The notes beneath the pieces are model-generated. The model was not told where the DNA came from, made no database searches, and worked only from the letters and a program-made list of their open reading frames with translations. From Favolaschia claudopus (Eukaryota; Basidiomycota; Agaricomycetes; Agaricales; Mycenaceae), in the NCBI GenBank assembly GCA_037176885.1, contig JAWWNJ010000070.1:310001-374000 (forward strand): DNA of 64,000 bases, written 5' to 3'. Positions 9,900-21,386 of the stretch are shown one piece after another. Every line of letters starts with the position of its first letter. Within the stretch, counting starts at the first letter, position 1. The translations under genes and the position numbers were made by a program.

Positions 9900-12618
9900 A
9901 TGTTCACACCCACGACCTTGTCCGAGTCTCTGTCTCCCACCATCGCTATGCATCCAGAAGAACCCCATAGTCCATCGGAGAGGCGCCATAGCCAGATTGT
10001 TCTCGATTCCGAGTCGCGACAATCTACGCGACAAGACTGGCTCGCTGGAACGATCCTGACTCTCAAAATCATCGCAACGACGGCGGAAGTAGCTCCACTA
10101 CCATACTTCCGCTCAGCTCTCGGGGCTGTTGTCATTTTATTGGAGACGGTCGAGGTAAGCACGAGTCGTCTTGAATTTCTCGTGAATGACTGGTTGCTTT
10201 AGAAAATGAAAAAGAATCGAGACGACTTGTTAGATGTATGTGCCAGCATCGTCGAAATGATCTTCTTGGTGAAGGACGAGGTCGCTTGCCACGGTGAAGC
10301 TATTGGGACACGACTCGCGGGATTGTGTGAGGAGTTTATTTCGTGAGCTGGATGTCGCTTATACGTCGAACGATGACGGAATGGTGCATTCTAGTTTGCT
10401 ACAAGCCCTCCAAACAGGGTTGGACCGGTTCATACGCAAGAGAGCTGGAATCAAGGGCTGGTTGTACGACTCACTCCGGGTCGAAAGTGTAGCGGACCAG
10501 ATCGGCCGTTACAGGTATCGTATCAATGAATTGCGTGCAAATCTCATCGTGAGCCCTACTTTTTCCCTAGTCCCATTCATGATAACTTAGATTCCATTCT
10601 CAGTTAGCCGCTACATTGAATACCAACCTTCATGTAGTAAGCGTTCGTACGACAGGAATGGGCCAGGAGGACATTTGTACTTGGGAGTCTGAGGCAGGTT
10701 ACTCACTTGGCAACTCTATGCATAAATGGCTCTAATCCACGCAGTTTCGTCGAATCGCACTCGGCGATGTCAATCTTCTACACGAGATCGACATTTCGGA
10801 TAGAGCAGCAAAGATCAAGGTCTTCACCGCTCGGATAACAGGCCAGCCCTCCGTTATGACAGTGGTGCAATACGAAGATGAGAAGACGGTGAGTGATTAT
10901 TTGGAGGAGCCCCAATCGCGTTCGAGAATCTCGGAGTAGCGATGGAAATCCGATCTGGAGGAGTACTCACGAATTCGGTAAGTACTATCGTACTTCGCAT
11001 ACGCTCAGAATCCAAACTGACAACGCAAGTCACCCCCATGTGTGGCAGCTTTTTGGGTTCACAACGACCCCCGTACTCAAGGCGCTCATCTTTCATGACG
11101 GTGAGTAGGGATATAAACTTAGTTGAACTTCATTTCATTCGACAAAATCTTTCAGAATTGATACCACTGGTGGTCTACCGTCAATTTTATAGACCAAAGT
11201 CCGACCTGGCTTGGGTTTTCATTGAGGGAATGCTGGTTTGTGACCTCCTTGTATCATCTCACTCAATTTACATTTTCGATGGCCTAGTTTCAGCAGTTCA
11301 AAGTAAGGTTTGCTCTCGCTGATGCCGAATTCGGCCCGTCTCAAACATGCGTACAGAGCACCTCCAAGTATCATCACTGGCCTCTGAGCACCACAGCGGG
11401 GAAGGTTCATTCATACACCGTATACAAGGTACTCGGCTGCTAATCATCACTCGTTCAGACCGATGAATTAGAAGCAACCATTTGTGTAAAACCAGAGCCC
11501 GTGCGGCTATCTCTCGCGATGCCCGGCATTGAGGTTGAAATTCCAACCCACGGTATTGAAGCCGCTTTGTCACACTGGCACAGTGTACACTATCACAACC
11601 AGGTTGTTGCAAAGGCGACGGCTTTCGGTTTAAAGGTGCCGTTCAATCGACCTAACAGGCCGAATATTTACACCCAAGATATTGAATGGACGCATTTCTT
11701 TGCGGCCCTGATTCCTATTCGTTTTCAACGTCGACTCAATTTCGAAATGCAGGAAAACCTATTCCTGGGGTGCGCCGTTGCGGACACCCCAGAGGATGAT
11801 CTCGTCTCGGTAGCGCACATCCCAATCTCCTCTGAGCTGTCGGTCACAGGTTGGGAGGCTGAGCCGTTGCTCAGGAAATATGACCCCGGAAGTACAGCGG
11901 TTGTACCCAATCGGTGCGTGCACTGAAATCCAGTACCAGTCGATGTAAAGACTTGCTAGATTCACCTTCTCATCGGGGTCATTCCCAAAGCTCGAGTGCT
12001 CGACACTTCGCTGCCTCGTCACATGGTCCCTTGCAGTGTCAGAAGACGAAACTATGGATCTATGTTGGCTATCACAGGCTAATATGTGCATTGGCGACTT
12101 GAACAGCGTCCCGAGAGGGTGTCATGGGAGATTTGGCTACGGTAAATTGATTGATGCAAGCAAGGAGTATGCGTCTGCTAAGCATTCGCGTCCATGTAGG
12201 GCTGATCGAAGAATTATTGTGTGGCGTCGCGCTCGAAGATGGATTCCAAGATCTATTGCGGGAAGAAGGGACGCTTCAGGAAGCGCATCTTTTTCTTTGC
12301 ACTCCCAGAATACGCCGTGAAGGTTTACGCATGGGCATACAATTTCCAAAAGCTGATCAATTTTACTGGTCGTTGGATCCAAGTGCAGGTTCCCGGCTGA
12401 CAGAGGCCGAATGCGACTCCCTCGGGCTTCCCCGATTGCGGTTCGTTTTCATATTGACTGCACGATTGTGGCATGATTATCACTACTACGCCATTCGGGA
12501 ATTCTTCATTGCCAAGGGGGTAGATCCATATAGTCAGGATGTCACTCGAATATTGGGTTTGCCTTTTGCTGAAGTCGACGCGTCTCGCGTTTCTATACTC
12601 CCATGTTCATCTCACTAG
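9900..12618 (+). CDS. Helical-bundle plus pseudokinase-like protein, copy 1
   Basis: A large multi-exon gene with about ten introns, belonging to a family expanded in mushroom-forming fungi. After a disordered start (MFTPTTLSESLSPT), an all-helical region of about 130 residues (DWLAGTILTLKIIATTAEVA ... LLETVEKMKKNRDDLL ... VESVADQIGRYRYRINELRA) resembles the MLKL/HeLo-like four-helix bundle that precedes many fungal kinase-like and STAND proteins. It is followed by a kinase N-lobe-like segment: FRRIALGDVNLLHEI, VFTARITGQ, MTVVQYEDE, RIRHPHVWQLFGF and KALIFHDELIPL. The usual VAIK lysine is missing and no HRD or DFG is seen. The rest is a family-specific domain ending with FYWSLDPSAG, AECDSLGLP and IREFFIAKGVDPYSQDVTRI. 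The function is unknown; the domain order suggests signalling or regulated cell death (inference). A near copy lies at 16778. Confidence 0.75.
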
Positions 12619-12894
12619 AATATTATCTAACGGAGAATTTCCGCTGCGATACATCGAACCCTTACAAAAGAAAAAGAAAAAAGATTCAGAAAGATCGAGT
12701 CTTGCATGGAATAAAGCTGTTCAACCGAGAGAGCGGAATTATTCGTGCGTCCATCGCGTTCTGGGTGTAAAAGTCAGCCGATATTGAAAATCGATCTCAT
12801 GTCACGTTGCACTGAGTGGGGGTCGCTGGCCACGTGATCGCGAGTTGATCCCGCGATCGCAAACAATACCACATACTCCTTCCTCCACACGGCG
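12619..12894 (+). promoter_or_regulatory. MIC12 upstream region with CACGTG
   Basis: A CACGTGATCGCG block at 12831 lies 64 bases before the MIC12 start codon and is retained at the same distance in the relic at 9585. Conservation after duplication suggests, but does not prove, a binding site such as a bHLH E-box. Confidence 0.4.
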
Positions 12895-13397
12895 ATGTCG
12901 TTTCTGCTGGGTCCAGTTTCAGGCGCCCTGGTGGCGGGCGGCGTGAGCCACCATTGGCTACCATCCTAAAACCCACATTGACCGCATCTTAGCTCTACTA
13001 CGGGTACTCTAGCATGATACAAACGCGGTGCGTCATCCACTTCTTTTTCATCGACATCTCCTCACATCTTGAACAACGTAGGACCGAAACACATATCAGA
13101 GAGTAAATATCGACTTTTCGTGGCTCTTTGTGTCAATATCTCATGACTCCTAGTCTCCACACACTAAGCGTCAGACTCGTCGAAACACCCGCTTTAATGA
13201 TGGCACCCCCATCCGCTGCTACGCGAGTCACACCGCGACCTTTTTCTGCTCTCCTACAGTCGCGATGGAATCAAGAAGTGGCCTCGCTGTATGCTGGATT
13301 GCGGGACTGGGATACTCGGGCGCAGGAATGGGGGAAACGGTTGCTGTATGGTTCTGAGACTCGATCTCCGAGTGTTGGGAGTTCCGGAGGGAGATAG
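12895..13397 (+). CDS. MIC12: MICOS complex subunit Mic12 (Aim5/Fmp51-like)
   Basis: Small mitochondrial inner-membrane protein of about 120 residues, a subunit of the MICOS complex that shapes crista junctions. Four exons join in phase: 12895-12942, a short exon from 12993 (LYYGYSSMIQTR), one from 13081 (TETHIR) and a last exon ending at 13397. The N-terminus MSFLLGPVSGALVAGG is the single membrane segment. The signature TETHIRDLHTLSVRLVETP, the PPSAAT-TP stretch and a C-terminal RWNQEVASLYAGLRDWD are typical of basidiomycete Mic12. Length and order fit the family and no frame defect is seen. It lies between the two kinase-like copies and is part of the duplicated unit. Confidence 0.8.
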
Positions 13398-13619
13398 AAT
13401 TTCGTAGCGTGAGTTTTCGCATCATCCACTAAATTCTACGACCAAACTCGTTCCAGTCAGAAAATCTGTAATCCGGTGGCTTATATCATTACCAATTTTT
13501 ACAATCTTTCTGGACGAAACTCCCCGAAATCTGTTCAGATCTAACGATGAATCGAATAATACGTTAAGAGTCGACCGTATGCCGCACTGTTGTCCATCTT
13601 CCTGGACAGTTCAAAAAAT

Positions 13620-14171
13620 ATTCCCTAACACGGACACGGTCTCATATGCGCTCCTGCTATAAAGTCAGCTCCTGAGCCTGAAGGCTACAAGTGGGACGCG
13701 GATCCCGAATGTCAGTGCACCTCATGCGCATATGCGTTTTATCTGCAGACTGAATGTGTGTTGAAATTCGCCGTTCTTATGTCACAGTACGACTTCATCC
13801 GGAACGAGGGTGCTTTCATGTATATGGACGTTGCGAAGTATCCGGATCGTTGGAAAGTCTACCGATGCAGAGGCTTAGTAAGACGAATGGCAACTCTTCA
13901 AACAGGATTTCCTCAAATGGACCTGCCTTCAGACGATGTTGTACTCGTTCCTTCTTATGCATATGCACAATGTGAGTCGTCGTTACCTGCAACGATTCCT
14001 TTTTGCAAGTATCCAGCGTTAAAGCTTCACATGCCTGGTAAGTATGTATTTGAATCAGTCAAAGGGCGTTCCAAATTGAGCTGCGAACCACTGGAACCCG
14101 CGGGAATCAATGTTGTGCCTACAATGATGAACTTGGGAGGGCTGGAAGGAAAATTGGCTGATGATCGATGA
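13620..14171 (+). CDS. Hypothetical protein
   Basis: An open frame from 13758 to 14171 (137 codons) reads as plausible protein: YDFIRNEGAFMYMDVAKYPD, GLVRRMATLQTGFPQMDLPS, a hydrophobic VVLVPSYAYAQ, and a C-terminus INVVPTMMNLGGLEG. A short upstream exon around 13690-13710 (GYKWDADPE) may precede it, joined through the CACAG acceptor near 13788. Intron-like GTGAGT and GTAAGT sites inside the frame suggest the real structure is spliced. I do not recognise the family. It lies in the 3.2-kb stretch that separates MIC12 from the second kinase-like copy and has no counterpart near copy 1. Confidence 0.35.
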
Positions 14172-14599
14172 GAAGCGCTTCGAGCTTGAGACCTCGGTAG
14201 CCCCAGAGATATATATATCAAGGGCGGAGAACGGAGCAGTGAAGGCTGAGTGAGTGAGGGACTCACAGTGGACACACGAAAGAAGATTCTATTTGGAAGA
14301 AAAAACATTGTATACTGCCCCATCACGCACTTCTTTGGGGTTCGCATCCCCTTCTCGGTCAGCTGAATAGTTGGCGGCGTTGACGATGGGAAAAATCGAA
14401 GTAGTTTGAATCTCAGAGAACTACAAACTTCCCAGAAAGGGATTTCATTTCGGTTGGTTATCGCCGAGAAGCCAGTTTTTGGGCGACAGCGCACGCTTCG
14501 GAGAACAGATTCAAGTGCGGTGAGATAGCTGCGAGGGGAATTTGGACGGATCTGTCGAACCTTTCCGGAATCATGTTATTTTCAATTGTGGTCGTTTAT

Positions 14600-15288
14600 T
14601 CAATAATTTTATGGCGATACCAGGGGGACCGAATTCTGTAAATTATCCACGGCAATGCGCTGCGTCGCAACGATAAGGCCTATGCCTGGGCTCAGAACGA
14701 TGTTGGGTCCAACGTTCATCGTGTCGTTGTATTCCAGGATGAGCGCGTGTCCCCGCCAGAAGCGGAACCCATCAACGTCCGATTGGACACTCCCGTCTTG
14801 GTGGCAAAACATGAGGCTCGAGAGCTCCGGTAGGCAGATCGAATGAATGCTTGTGGGTCCATTACACTCCCCATCAGAGCCCAACTAGGCAACTTGGGCG
14901 CTACGGCTAGGGTCCAGTGTTGTTAGCGGTTGCAATCTTTAGATTTTGCTCCCGCTCTGCCCCACAAAGGGGGGACGGCTCCCATATATCTCCCCTACGA
15001 GGGGGATAGGGCGAGTATCCCCTCAATGCACCGTATCAAAAAACATACGTTCGACGACGAGCATATCGCGAATTCGCGCTGGCCGATGTTCGTCACGGCG
15101 ATGGAAGTGAACCCAAAGGTAAAACCGGTCCCGTGTGAGGCATGGCTTAACGAGACGCTTGTTAGGTTGTCAGTCGTGCCCTCCTCTTCATCCACGGTAA
15201 CGACCGTACCGCACTCGCACCTCCGGGCAACAGCCCCTGGGCTCTGTTTACATCTGCAAACTTTCCCTCAGCGGCGCTACACCCAGGG
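14600..15288. other. Open frames on both strands, no clear gene
   Basis: Plus strand: a stop-free frame at about 14640-14834 (NDKAYAWAQNDVG, VVVFQDERVSPPEAEPINV) and another at 14930-15295 (TFDDEHIANSRWPMFVTAME). Minus strand: a frame at 14884-14609 (FRFWRGHALILEYND, GPNIVLSPGIGLIVA). All look more protein-like than random, but I cannot decide the strand or join exons. They may be exons of the hypothetical gene ending at 15672. Confidence 0.25.
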
Positions 15289-15291
15289 TCA

Positions 15292-15672
15292 ATGACTTTG
15301 CTTTGCTCTGGCAAAGGCACCAACGACTTCGCCGGCCTATCTCACGGTGAAATTAACTGCTTTATGAGCAGCCATTGGAACAGACTCGATAAGATGAAGC
15401 TCACCTTCGAACTGTGGATGATTCTTGACCAGCTTGGGCTGAGCACCGATACTTGCGTAATTTGCAAGCATCCGTATAGCGGTGGGGATGATGACGATCC
15501 TTCGACGTGGGGATATACGGATGACTTCGAGGCGCTGCGGGTCCCTCTCAAGCAGGTGCGCGCTGTCTACGCAAGCTTGTGTTCCGGGAAAGAGTTTGAG
15601 GATTACGTGGCGGGCGGAAGGTGGAGCGATGGGTCGTACAAGTTTCTCGGCCATGGAGATTGCAGGATGTGA
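15292..15672 (+). CDS. Hypothetical protein, possibly last exon
   Basis: A frame of 126 codons with balanced composition: LSHGEINCFMSSHWNRLDKM, KLTFELWMILDQLGLSTDTC, an ICKHPYSGGDDDD acidic patch and a Trp/Gly-rich C-terminus (AGGRWSDGSYKFLGHGDCRM). I do not recognise the family. It may be the 3' exon of a gene that includes the frames upstream at 14.6-15.3 kb. Confidence 0.35.
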   Translation: MTLLCSGKGTNDFAGLSHGEINCFMSSHWNRLDKMKLTFELWMILDQLGLSTDTCVICKHPYSGGDDDDPSTWGYTDDFEALRVPLKQVRAVYASLCSGKEFEDYVAGGRWSDGSYKFLGHGDCRM

Positions 15673-16660
15673 GAGCCAAGAGTCGTCGGGGATCCGACGC
15701 AAAAACCGGGGTTAAGACCTGTTGTGAGCCACGTATTTGTTCGAGTAACAGTTACCGCTATCGTTCCCGTTATTGTATCTCCTCCTACCTATTGCGAATA
15801 TCTTCTTCCGAGGTGCATGTAATGGGCATTTCATCTGGAGATCCTAAAGCCGCCGATCCTGTATTCGGACGCAGACCTTGCCGTCGGGCGAGTAGTTGTC
15901 AGACGATGAGCCCGTGCGTAAAGATACCCAAGCATTGAAGAGCATAGTGCTGCTGTTCGACAGATTGACGGATTGCCTTCTGGTCCCGGGAAAAGTCTGA
16001 AAGCGGCTCACTGAAGCAGACGTGCCGATGACTGAGTAGTAAAACAGGCAAAGATAACGAGCGAGTTTGAGCCAGCGAGCAGCGACTTCAGTGTCCCTTC
16101 ACGTTTCGCGCCTGCCACTCAGGTTGAGCCCTGACAGACCCATGACAGACCAAAGACGAAAGGCTGATTGAGCTCCAGGAACAACAATTCTGTCAGACGC
16201 ATAGAGTATTCTTAGCACAGGTTCCGAGGCTGAAAGAATGAGAAGGTTTCAGCGACCGCCAAAGACAACGCTCAATTAGATGTGCAGTGGGTGTACAGAG
16301 GAAAGGAGGTGGGTCACAGAGTGACTGTCACGCATTTGCGCCTGTATTGCAGCTTCGGTGATGCATGCCGGCAGCCGCCTTTGCTTCCTCAGCTTCCTCC
16401 CACCATCGCTGGCGCAAGCAGTGCTGGCGGAACATTAAATATGGATGAAAACATTCATTACAAGAGCATCCTGAGCACCTAGTCTTCCTACTTGTTTCCG
16501 GGAGGCCCACCAAACAAATTTGCAAACTCCCAAATTTCCTATTTCAATTTTCGGCTTAAATATCGCTTGGCCCTTGGGTGGTCTCCAGAGCTTTGGTTGC
16601 GATGAAGATTCGTGAGCTCGTCTCATTAATTTCTCTCGGCTGTTTTCAACTCGCTGCTTG
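15673..16660. other. No gene seen
   Basis: No convincing coding sequence, repeat or RNA is visible. Similarity to the upstream region of kinase-like copy 1 resumes near 16567 (TGGCCCTTGGGTG against TGGCCCCTGGGTG at 9671) and becomes strong from about 16675. Confidence 0.4.
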
Positions 16661-16777
16661 TGTGCGGCTACCACCGTCAGGATCACATCAAATCGAAGGC
16701 TCAATTCGCACTGGCTGCTTCCCAATTTACTGGCCAATCCTTGAAATCAGCGTCTGCTCCCAGCGTATTTTGGTCGA

Positions 16778-19564
16778 ATGTTCACACCCACGACCTTGTC
16801 TCTGTCCCCCACCATCGCTATGCATCCAGAAGAACCCTATGATACATTGGAGCGGCGCCAGATTGTTCGCGATCCGCGACAATCTACGCGACAAGACTGG
16901 CTCGCCGGAACGATCCTGACTCTCAAGACCATTGCAGCGACGGCGGAAATTGCTCCACTGCCATATATTCGTGCAGCGCTCGGTACAGTTGTCATTTTGT
17001 TGGAGACGGTCGAGGTGAGTAAGAGCCGTCTTGAATTTCATGTGCTAGACTGGTTGCTTTAGAAGATGAAAAAGAATCGAGACGACTTGTTAGATCTATG
17101 TGCCAGCATTGTCGAAATAATATTGTTGGTGAAGGACGAAGTCTCTTGCCATGGTGAAGCTGGTGGGACACGACTCGCGGGATTGTGTGAGGAGTTTATT
17201 TCGTGAGCTGGATCTTGATTTTACGTGGACTGATGACTCAATGTTGCATTCGAGGTTGTTGCGAGCCCTACACACAGGGTTGGAGCATCTAACACGCAGG
17301 AGAGCTGGGATCAAGGGTTGGCTGTATGAGTCACTCCGGGTCGAAAGTGTAGCGGACCAGATACAGCGCTACAGGTATCGCATCAATGAAGTTCGCACAA
17401 ACCTTATGGCGAGGCCCTTCTTTCTCAGCTTCATACTGTCTAATAATGCCTCTGATTCGACATGTACAGTTAGTTGCAACATTGAACTCCAACCTTCATA
17501 TAGCCACCATTCAAAAGACTGTGACCGACGTCGAGGATGTTTGCAGTCCAAAGTCAGAGGTATGTGCTATTCCATCATGTCCAGAGTCTCCACATGAATG
17601 TATGATGCATTCAATCTAGTTTCGTCGAATCGCACTTGGGGATGTCAATCTTCTCCATGAAATCGCCAGGCTGGGCAAGGCAAACGCAGTAAAAGTCTTT
17701 ACTGCTCGCATAACGGGCCAATCAGCCCTTATGACTGTGGCGCAATATGAAGCTGATACCGCGGCGAGTGAACGTCTCTATCGCGCTTGACAGGGTTTCT
17801 AAATTCTAAAATAGCGATGGCAGTCCGACTTAGAGGAATATTCCAGGATCCGGTACCGTCATGTCTTTGATTTCATATCTCCCAACTGACGAAGCAAGTC
17901 ACCCAAATATATGGCAGCTTTTCGGGTTCGTGTCGTCCCCCGGCCTGAGCGCACTCATCTTTCACGACGGTCTGTACGATTTTTTTTGGCAGTCATGACT
18001 TTCCTTTGACAGAGGCTCTCTCCTAGAATTAATTCCACTCGAAATTTATCGCAAATACCATAGGCCGAAGTCGGACATGGTCTGGGCATGTATCGAAGGA
18101 ATGCTGGTACGTAGTCCCTTTTCTGCTCCCTGGTCTAAATTATTGATTCACGATAATCAAAGTTTCAACAATTCAGAGTGAGAGTACTCCAGTAACCAAT
18201 CGATCTCTCCCTCAATCTTCCCTGCAGAACTGCTCCCCATATCACTATTGGCGTCTCGGGAGCGAAGAGTCGGAGAAGGTATTTCCCTCGGTGGAAACCA
18301 CGAAGGACACTAATCGAACGGTTCTATAAGCTTACAGCTACCATCTGCGTCAGACGACAACCAGTCCAATTATGTCTGGCTATGCCGGGCATGACGCGTC
18401 TTCATACGGAGGAGAAAGACCTTGACACAGGTTTATCCTCCTGGCATACTACGCTCTTTGAACACCATCTTCTCGTAGAAAATTCACACCTCACTTCCGC
18501 ATTGGAGGAATTCACAAGCAGCCCTAGCATGTCTCCCGTCCTCTTTTCCCGACTCATTGAATGGAGGCAAATGTTTTCGGCCTTGATTCCAGTCCGCTTT
18601 CCAATACGGATCGATTTCAACATGCAGGAAACCGTTTTCTTGGGCTCTGTCGTTGGTCATGGGGGACGGGTGCATGCCACGCCGATAGCATACATCCCTT
18701 CCTCCTTCGGCTACACTTTTTCGACCAAAGATTGGCAGCTTCAGCCCCCACCTGGTGTTCATTTCCGCGATGGTGATGACGCCTTGTCCAGGTGTGTAAT
18801 TGAGTGAAACTTTGTCATTAATCTGTTGCCGTAAACCGATCTCGGAGCCAGATTCACATTCCTCCCGGGATCTTTTAAAAGGGTCGAGTATCCGGAATTT
18901 CAATTATTCCTCAAGTGGTCCCTCGAGATGCAGACGTCTGAATATGAGCACTCTACCACCAGTTGGCTATCTCAAGCAAATTTGTGTACCGGCGACGGTG
19001 GTAGATTCAAGGGATGTGATGGCAGGTTTCGCTGCGGTAAGGGGATCTTTGACTTCCGACTATAGCAAGCGGTAATTGACCAGTGATTTTCCGCAACGCA
19101 GGAATCATCGACGCACTGTCCTGTGCTTTAATGCTTGACGAAAAATGCCGACATCTATTGCGCGATGAAGGCACCCTTCGCGAAGCGCATATCTTTCTCT
19201 GCACGCCCAGAATACGCCGCAAAGGCTCGCGAGTGGGCATTGAATTTCCAGAGGCTGACCAATTTTACTGGTCGTTGGATCTAACTGGGAGTTCGCCACT
19301 GACAGAGGCCGAATGCGATTCGATCGGGCTGCCGCGACTTCGGTTTCTGTTCATGGTGACGGCAAGATTCTGGCATGAGTATCAGTACTACGCCCTCCGG
19401 GAATTCTTCATTATCAAGGGGATGGACCCTTGTAGTCAGGAGGTCACTCGAATGTTGGGTCTGCCTCTTGCGGAACTTGAATCTCGTGTTTCGGCTGGTG
19501 AGTATACTCCAATTTTTCATTTCACAGTTTCGATCGTTCGAAGTTGACTCGATTTGTAGATTAA
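16778..19564 (+). CDS. Helical-bundle plus pseudokinase-like protein, copy 2
   Basis: Near duplicate of the gene at 9900, with the same exon order. The first ~90 residues differ at few positions (MFTPTTLSLSPTIAMHPEEP; DWLAGTILTLKTIAATAEIA), and about 100 bases of promoter are also shared. It has the helical region (LLETVEKMKKNRDDLLDLC; VESVADQIQRYRYRINEV), the kinase N-lobe-like part (FRRIALGDVNLLHEI, RIRHPNIWQLFGF, SALIFHDELIPL) and the family C-terminal domain (FYWSLDLTGS, AECDSIGLP, REFFIIKGMDPCSQEVTRM). The C-terminal half has diverged more than the N-terminal half. A final intron (19498-19559) leads to a two-residue last exon ending at TAA 19562-19564. No catalytic kinase residues are visible. 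Confidence 0.75.
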
Positions 19565-21386
19565 CTTGATTTCTCGGCAATATTTAAAAGTCTGAAAATA
19601 GTTGGAGAAATACGGATTACTTTACGTATATAAACTTTGGCCGCCTGGTTGGCAATTATCTTTCAGCAATTCTCCGAACAATTGAACATTTGAACATGGC
19701 TGGGGTTAGGGCGAGACTGACAATCAAGCCGATTCGGCATAGACACAGCCACACCGCCTTTCGCTCCCTTCCACCAACACGATTGCGAGGATGTTCAGCG
19801 ACCTCCAAGCGCGGCACGCAAAAACCCGGCCGTCAACCCGCACCAACCCGCCTTCCCAACCGACGCCACTCCAGCTCTCAATCGTCTTCCACGCCGACTA
19901 TCTCGTCCCGCCATCCTTCTCGGAGTCGGGAGGCTGAGCCTAGCCTAACGCGTCCAATGTCGACTCCACGGTGCCAATGACAGCGAAAGAACCCTGGTAT
20001 CTACGACTTGAAGCTTCGTCGCCCGCACCCCGGCCGCGTCCGGATAGCAAATCCCTCTGGGGCATACGACCAGAGTCTTCGACGCGGTCCGACTCTAAGC
20101 CAGTAATGCCAGGAAAAACATTAATGATGAGAACCCCAAGTTGTACCATCTCCATAGGAAACGTCGATTTCCAAGCCACCGAAGACCACAATCCCATCCT
20201 TGTTAAGCCAATTCGGCGAAATTGAGGGCGTCCATTTCGGTGAGTCTTCCCTTGTATTTTTCTTTCTCTCATATCCTTATCCCACAATACAGTCAAACGC
20301 AACAACGGCCTTCACTGGAGCAACGACCATGGTGCGAACGGCAAGGGGGAGAGTGCAATGAGATTGAGGATTGAGGGGTCGGACGTTGAGGGTCAATTAT
20401 TCGTCTGGTAAACCGGGTGAGCGTTTAGCGTTCCATGGAAGTCTAAGGAAGTAGGGAGCGTAAAGTGAAGTCACGTTAGAGTTCGCCGTTTCGGGCGAGG
20501 GTAGAGCGGAAGATGGATGAGAGGCGAGTGTGCGTGCTAGCTTGTTGTTTTGCATCGATCCACTCAGCCACTTACCGTGGACAATCCAGATGCCAAAACG
20601 AATCTGTGATATTTTCGCTCGTTGTACGCTTGGAAACGATTTATTAAAGTTGCGTGTCCCGAATACAGCAAAGTTGGTTGCAAGACGTTGATGTGCTCTT
20701 CTTCTTTCTGTTTAATCTCCGTCGTCCTGCGGACGGTAGGCGACCTTTTTGCCACTCGTGTTTCCGCTCAGCTTCTGACTTGTTTGATAATAGTAGGAGC
20801 ATCAGAGTCATCCACCGCTGCTCTACCGACCGAGTCCCGTTCGCGGAGATATGGATGGCTTGGATTGGAGTGGAATGGTAATTTCCCCATCTCTCCGGAG
20901 CATTTTACCCTTCGACGCGTTGAGTGGTAACTGAATAGCTTGTCATGCAATTGAATCTCGTTTTAGATGCAGTTCTAATTTTCCCAATATCAGGAAGTGA
21001 GGATCAGCCAAAGTTCAACGAATCTCTGCTCACGTCGACTTCCTACCGGGATGATTCTCAGAAAATCAACATGAACACAGGTCTTGCATTTCGGATGCCC
21101 TGTTCATGTTCAACAGCCACATCGCGTGCCGTCCTTTAGGACTGACGCAAAACTCAACTTCCTCGTGATAATGCCAACCCACCGTTCACCTCGTCAAAAA
21201 TGCAGCTATTCTGAAAGCCTACCTACGAAAACTCAAGCTCGTGATAATGTCAAAACGCCATTCATTCAGACTAATCGAAATTCGAAAATGCATAAAAGCC
21301 TCGCTCGAACGATGGTAAGTGAGCAGTAAAGTGGACCACCCATCTTTTACACCTTGTTAATTCTTCCTCGCTTTTACTAGTAGAAC
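19565..21386. other. 1.8 kb without a recognised gene
   Basis: A TATA-like ATATAAA lies near 19628, followed by a plus-strand frame from 19696 (Ser/Arg/Pro-rich, 94 codons) and another at 19971-20224. These could be exons of an unrecognised gene, but codon content is poor and no motif is seen. The stretch from 20225 to 21386 holds nothing I can support except the promoter of the gene at 21387. Confidence 0.35.

Noticed and set aside
19696..20224. Ser/Arg/Pro-rich frames as a gene
   Set aside because: No motif, poor composition, and the frames do not join through credible splice sites. Left as an unresolved stretch.
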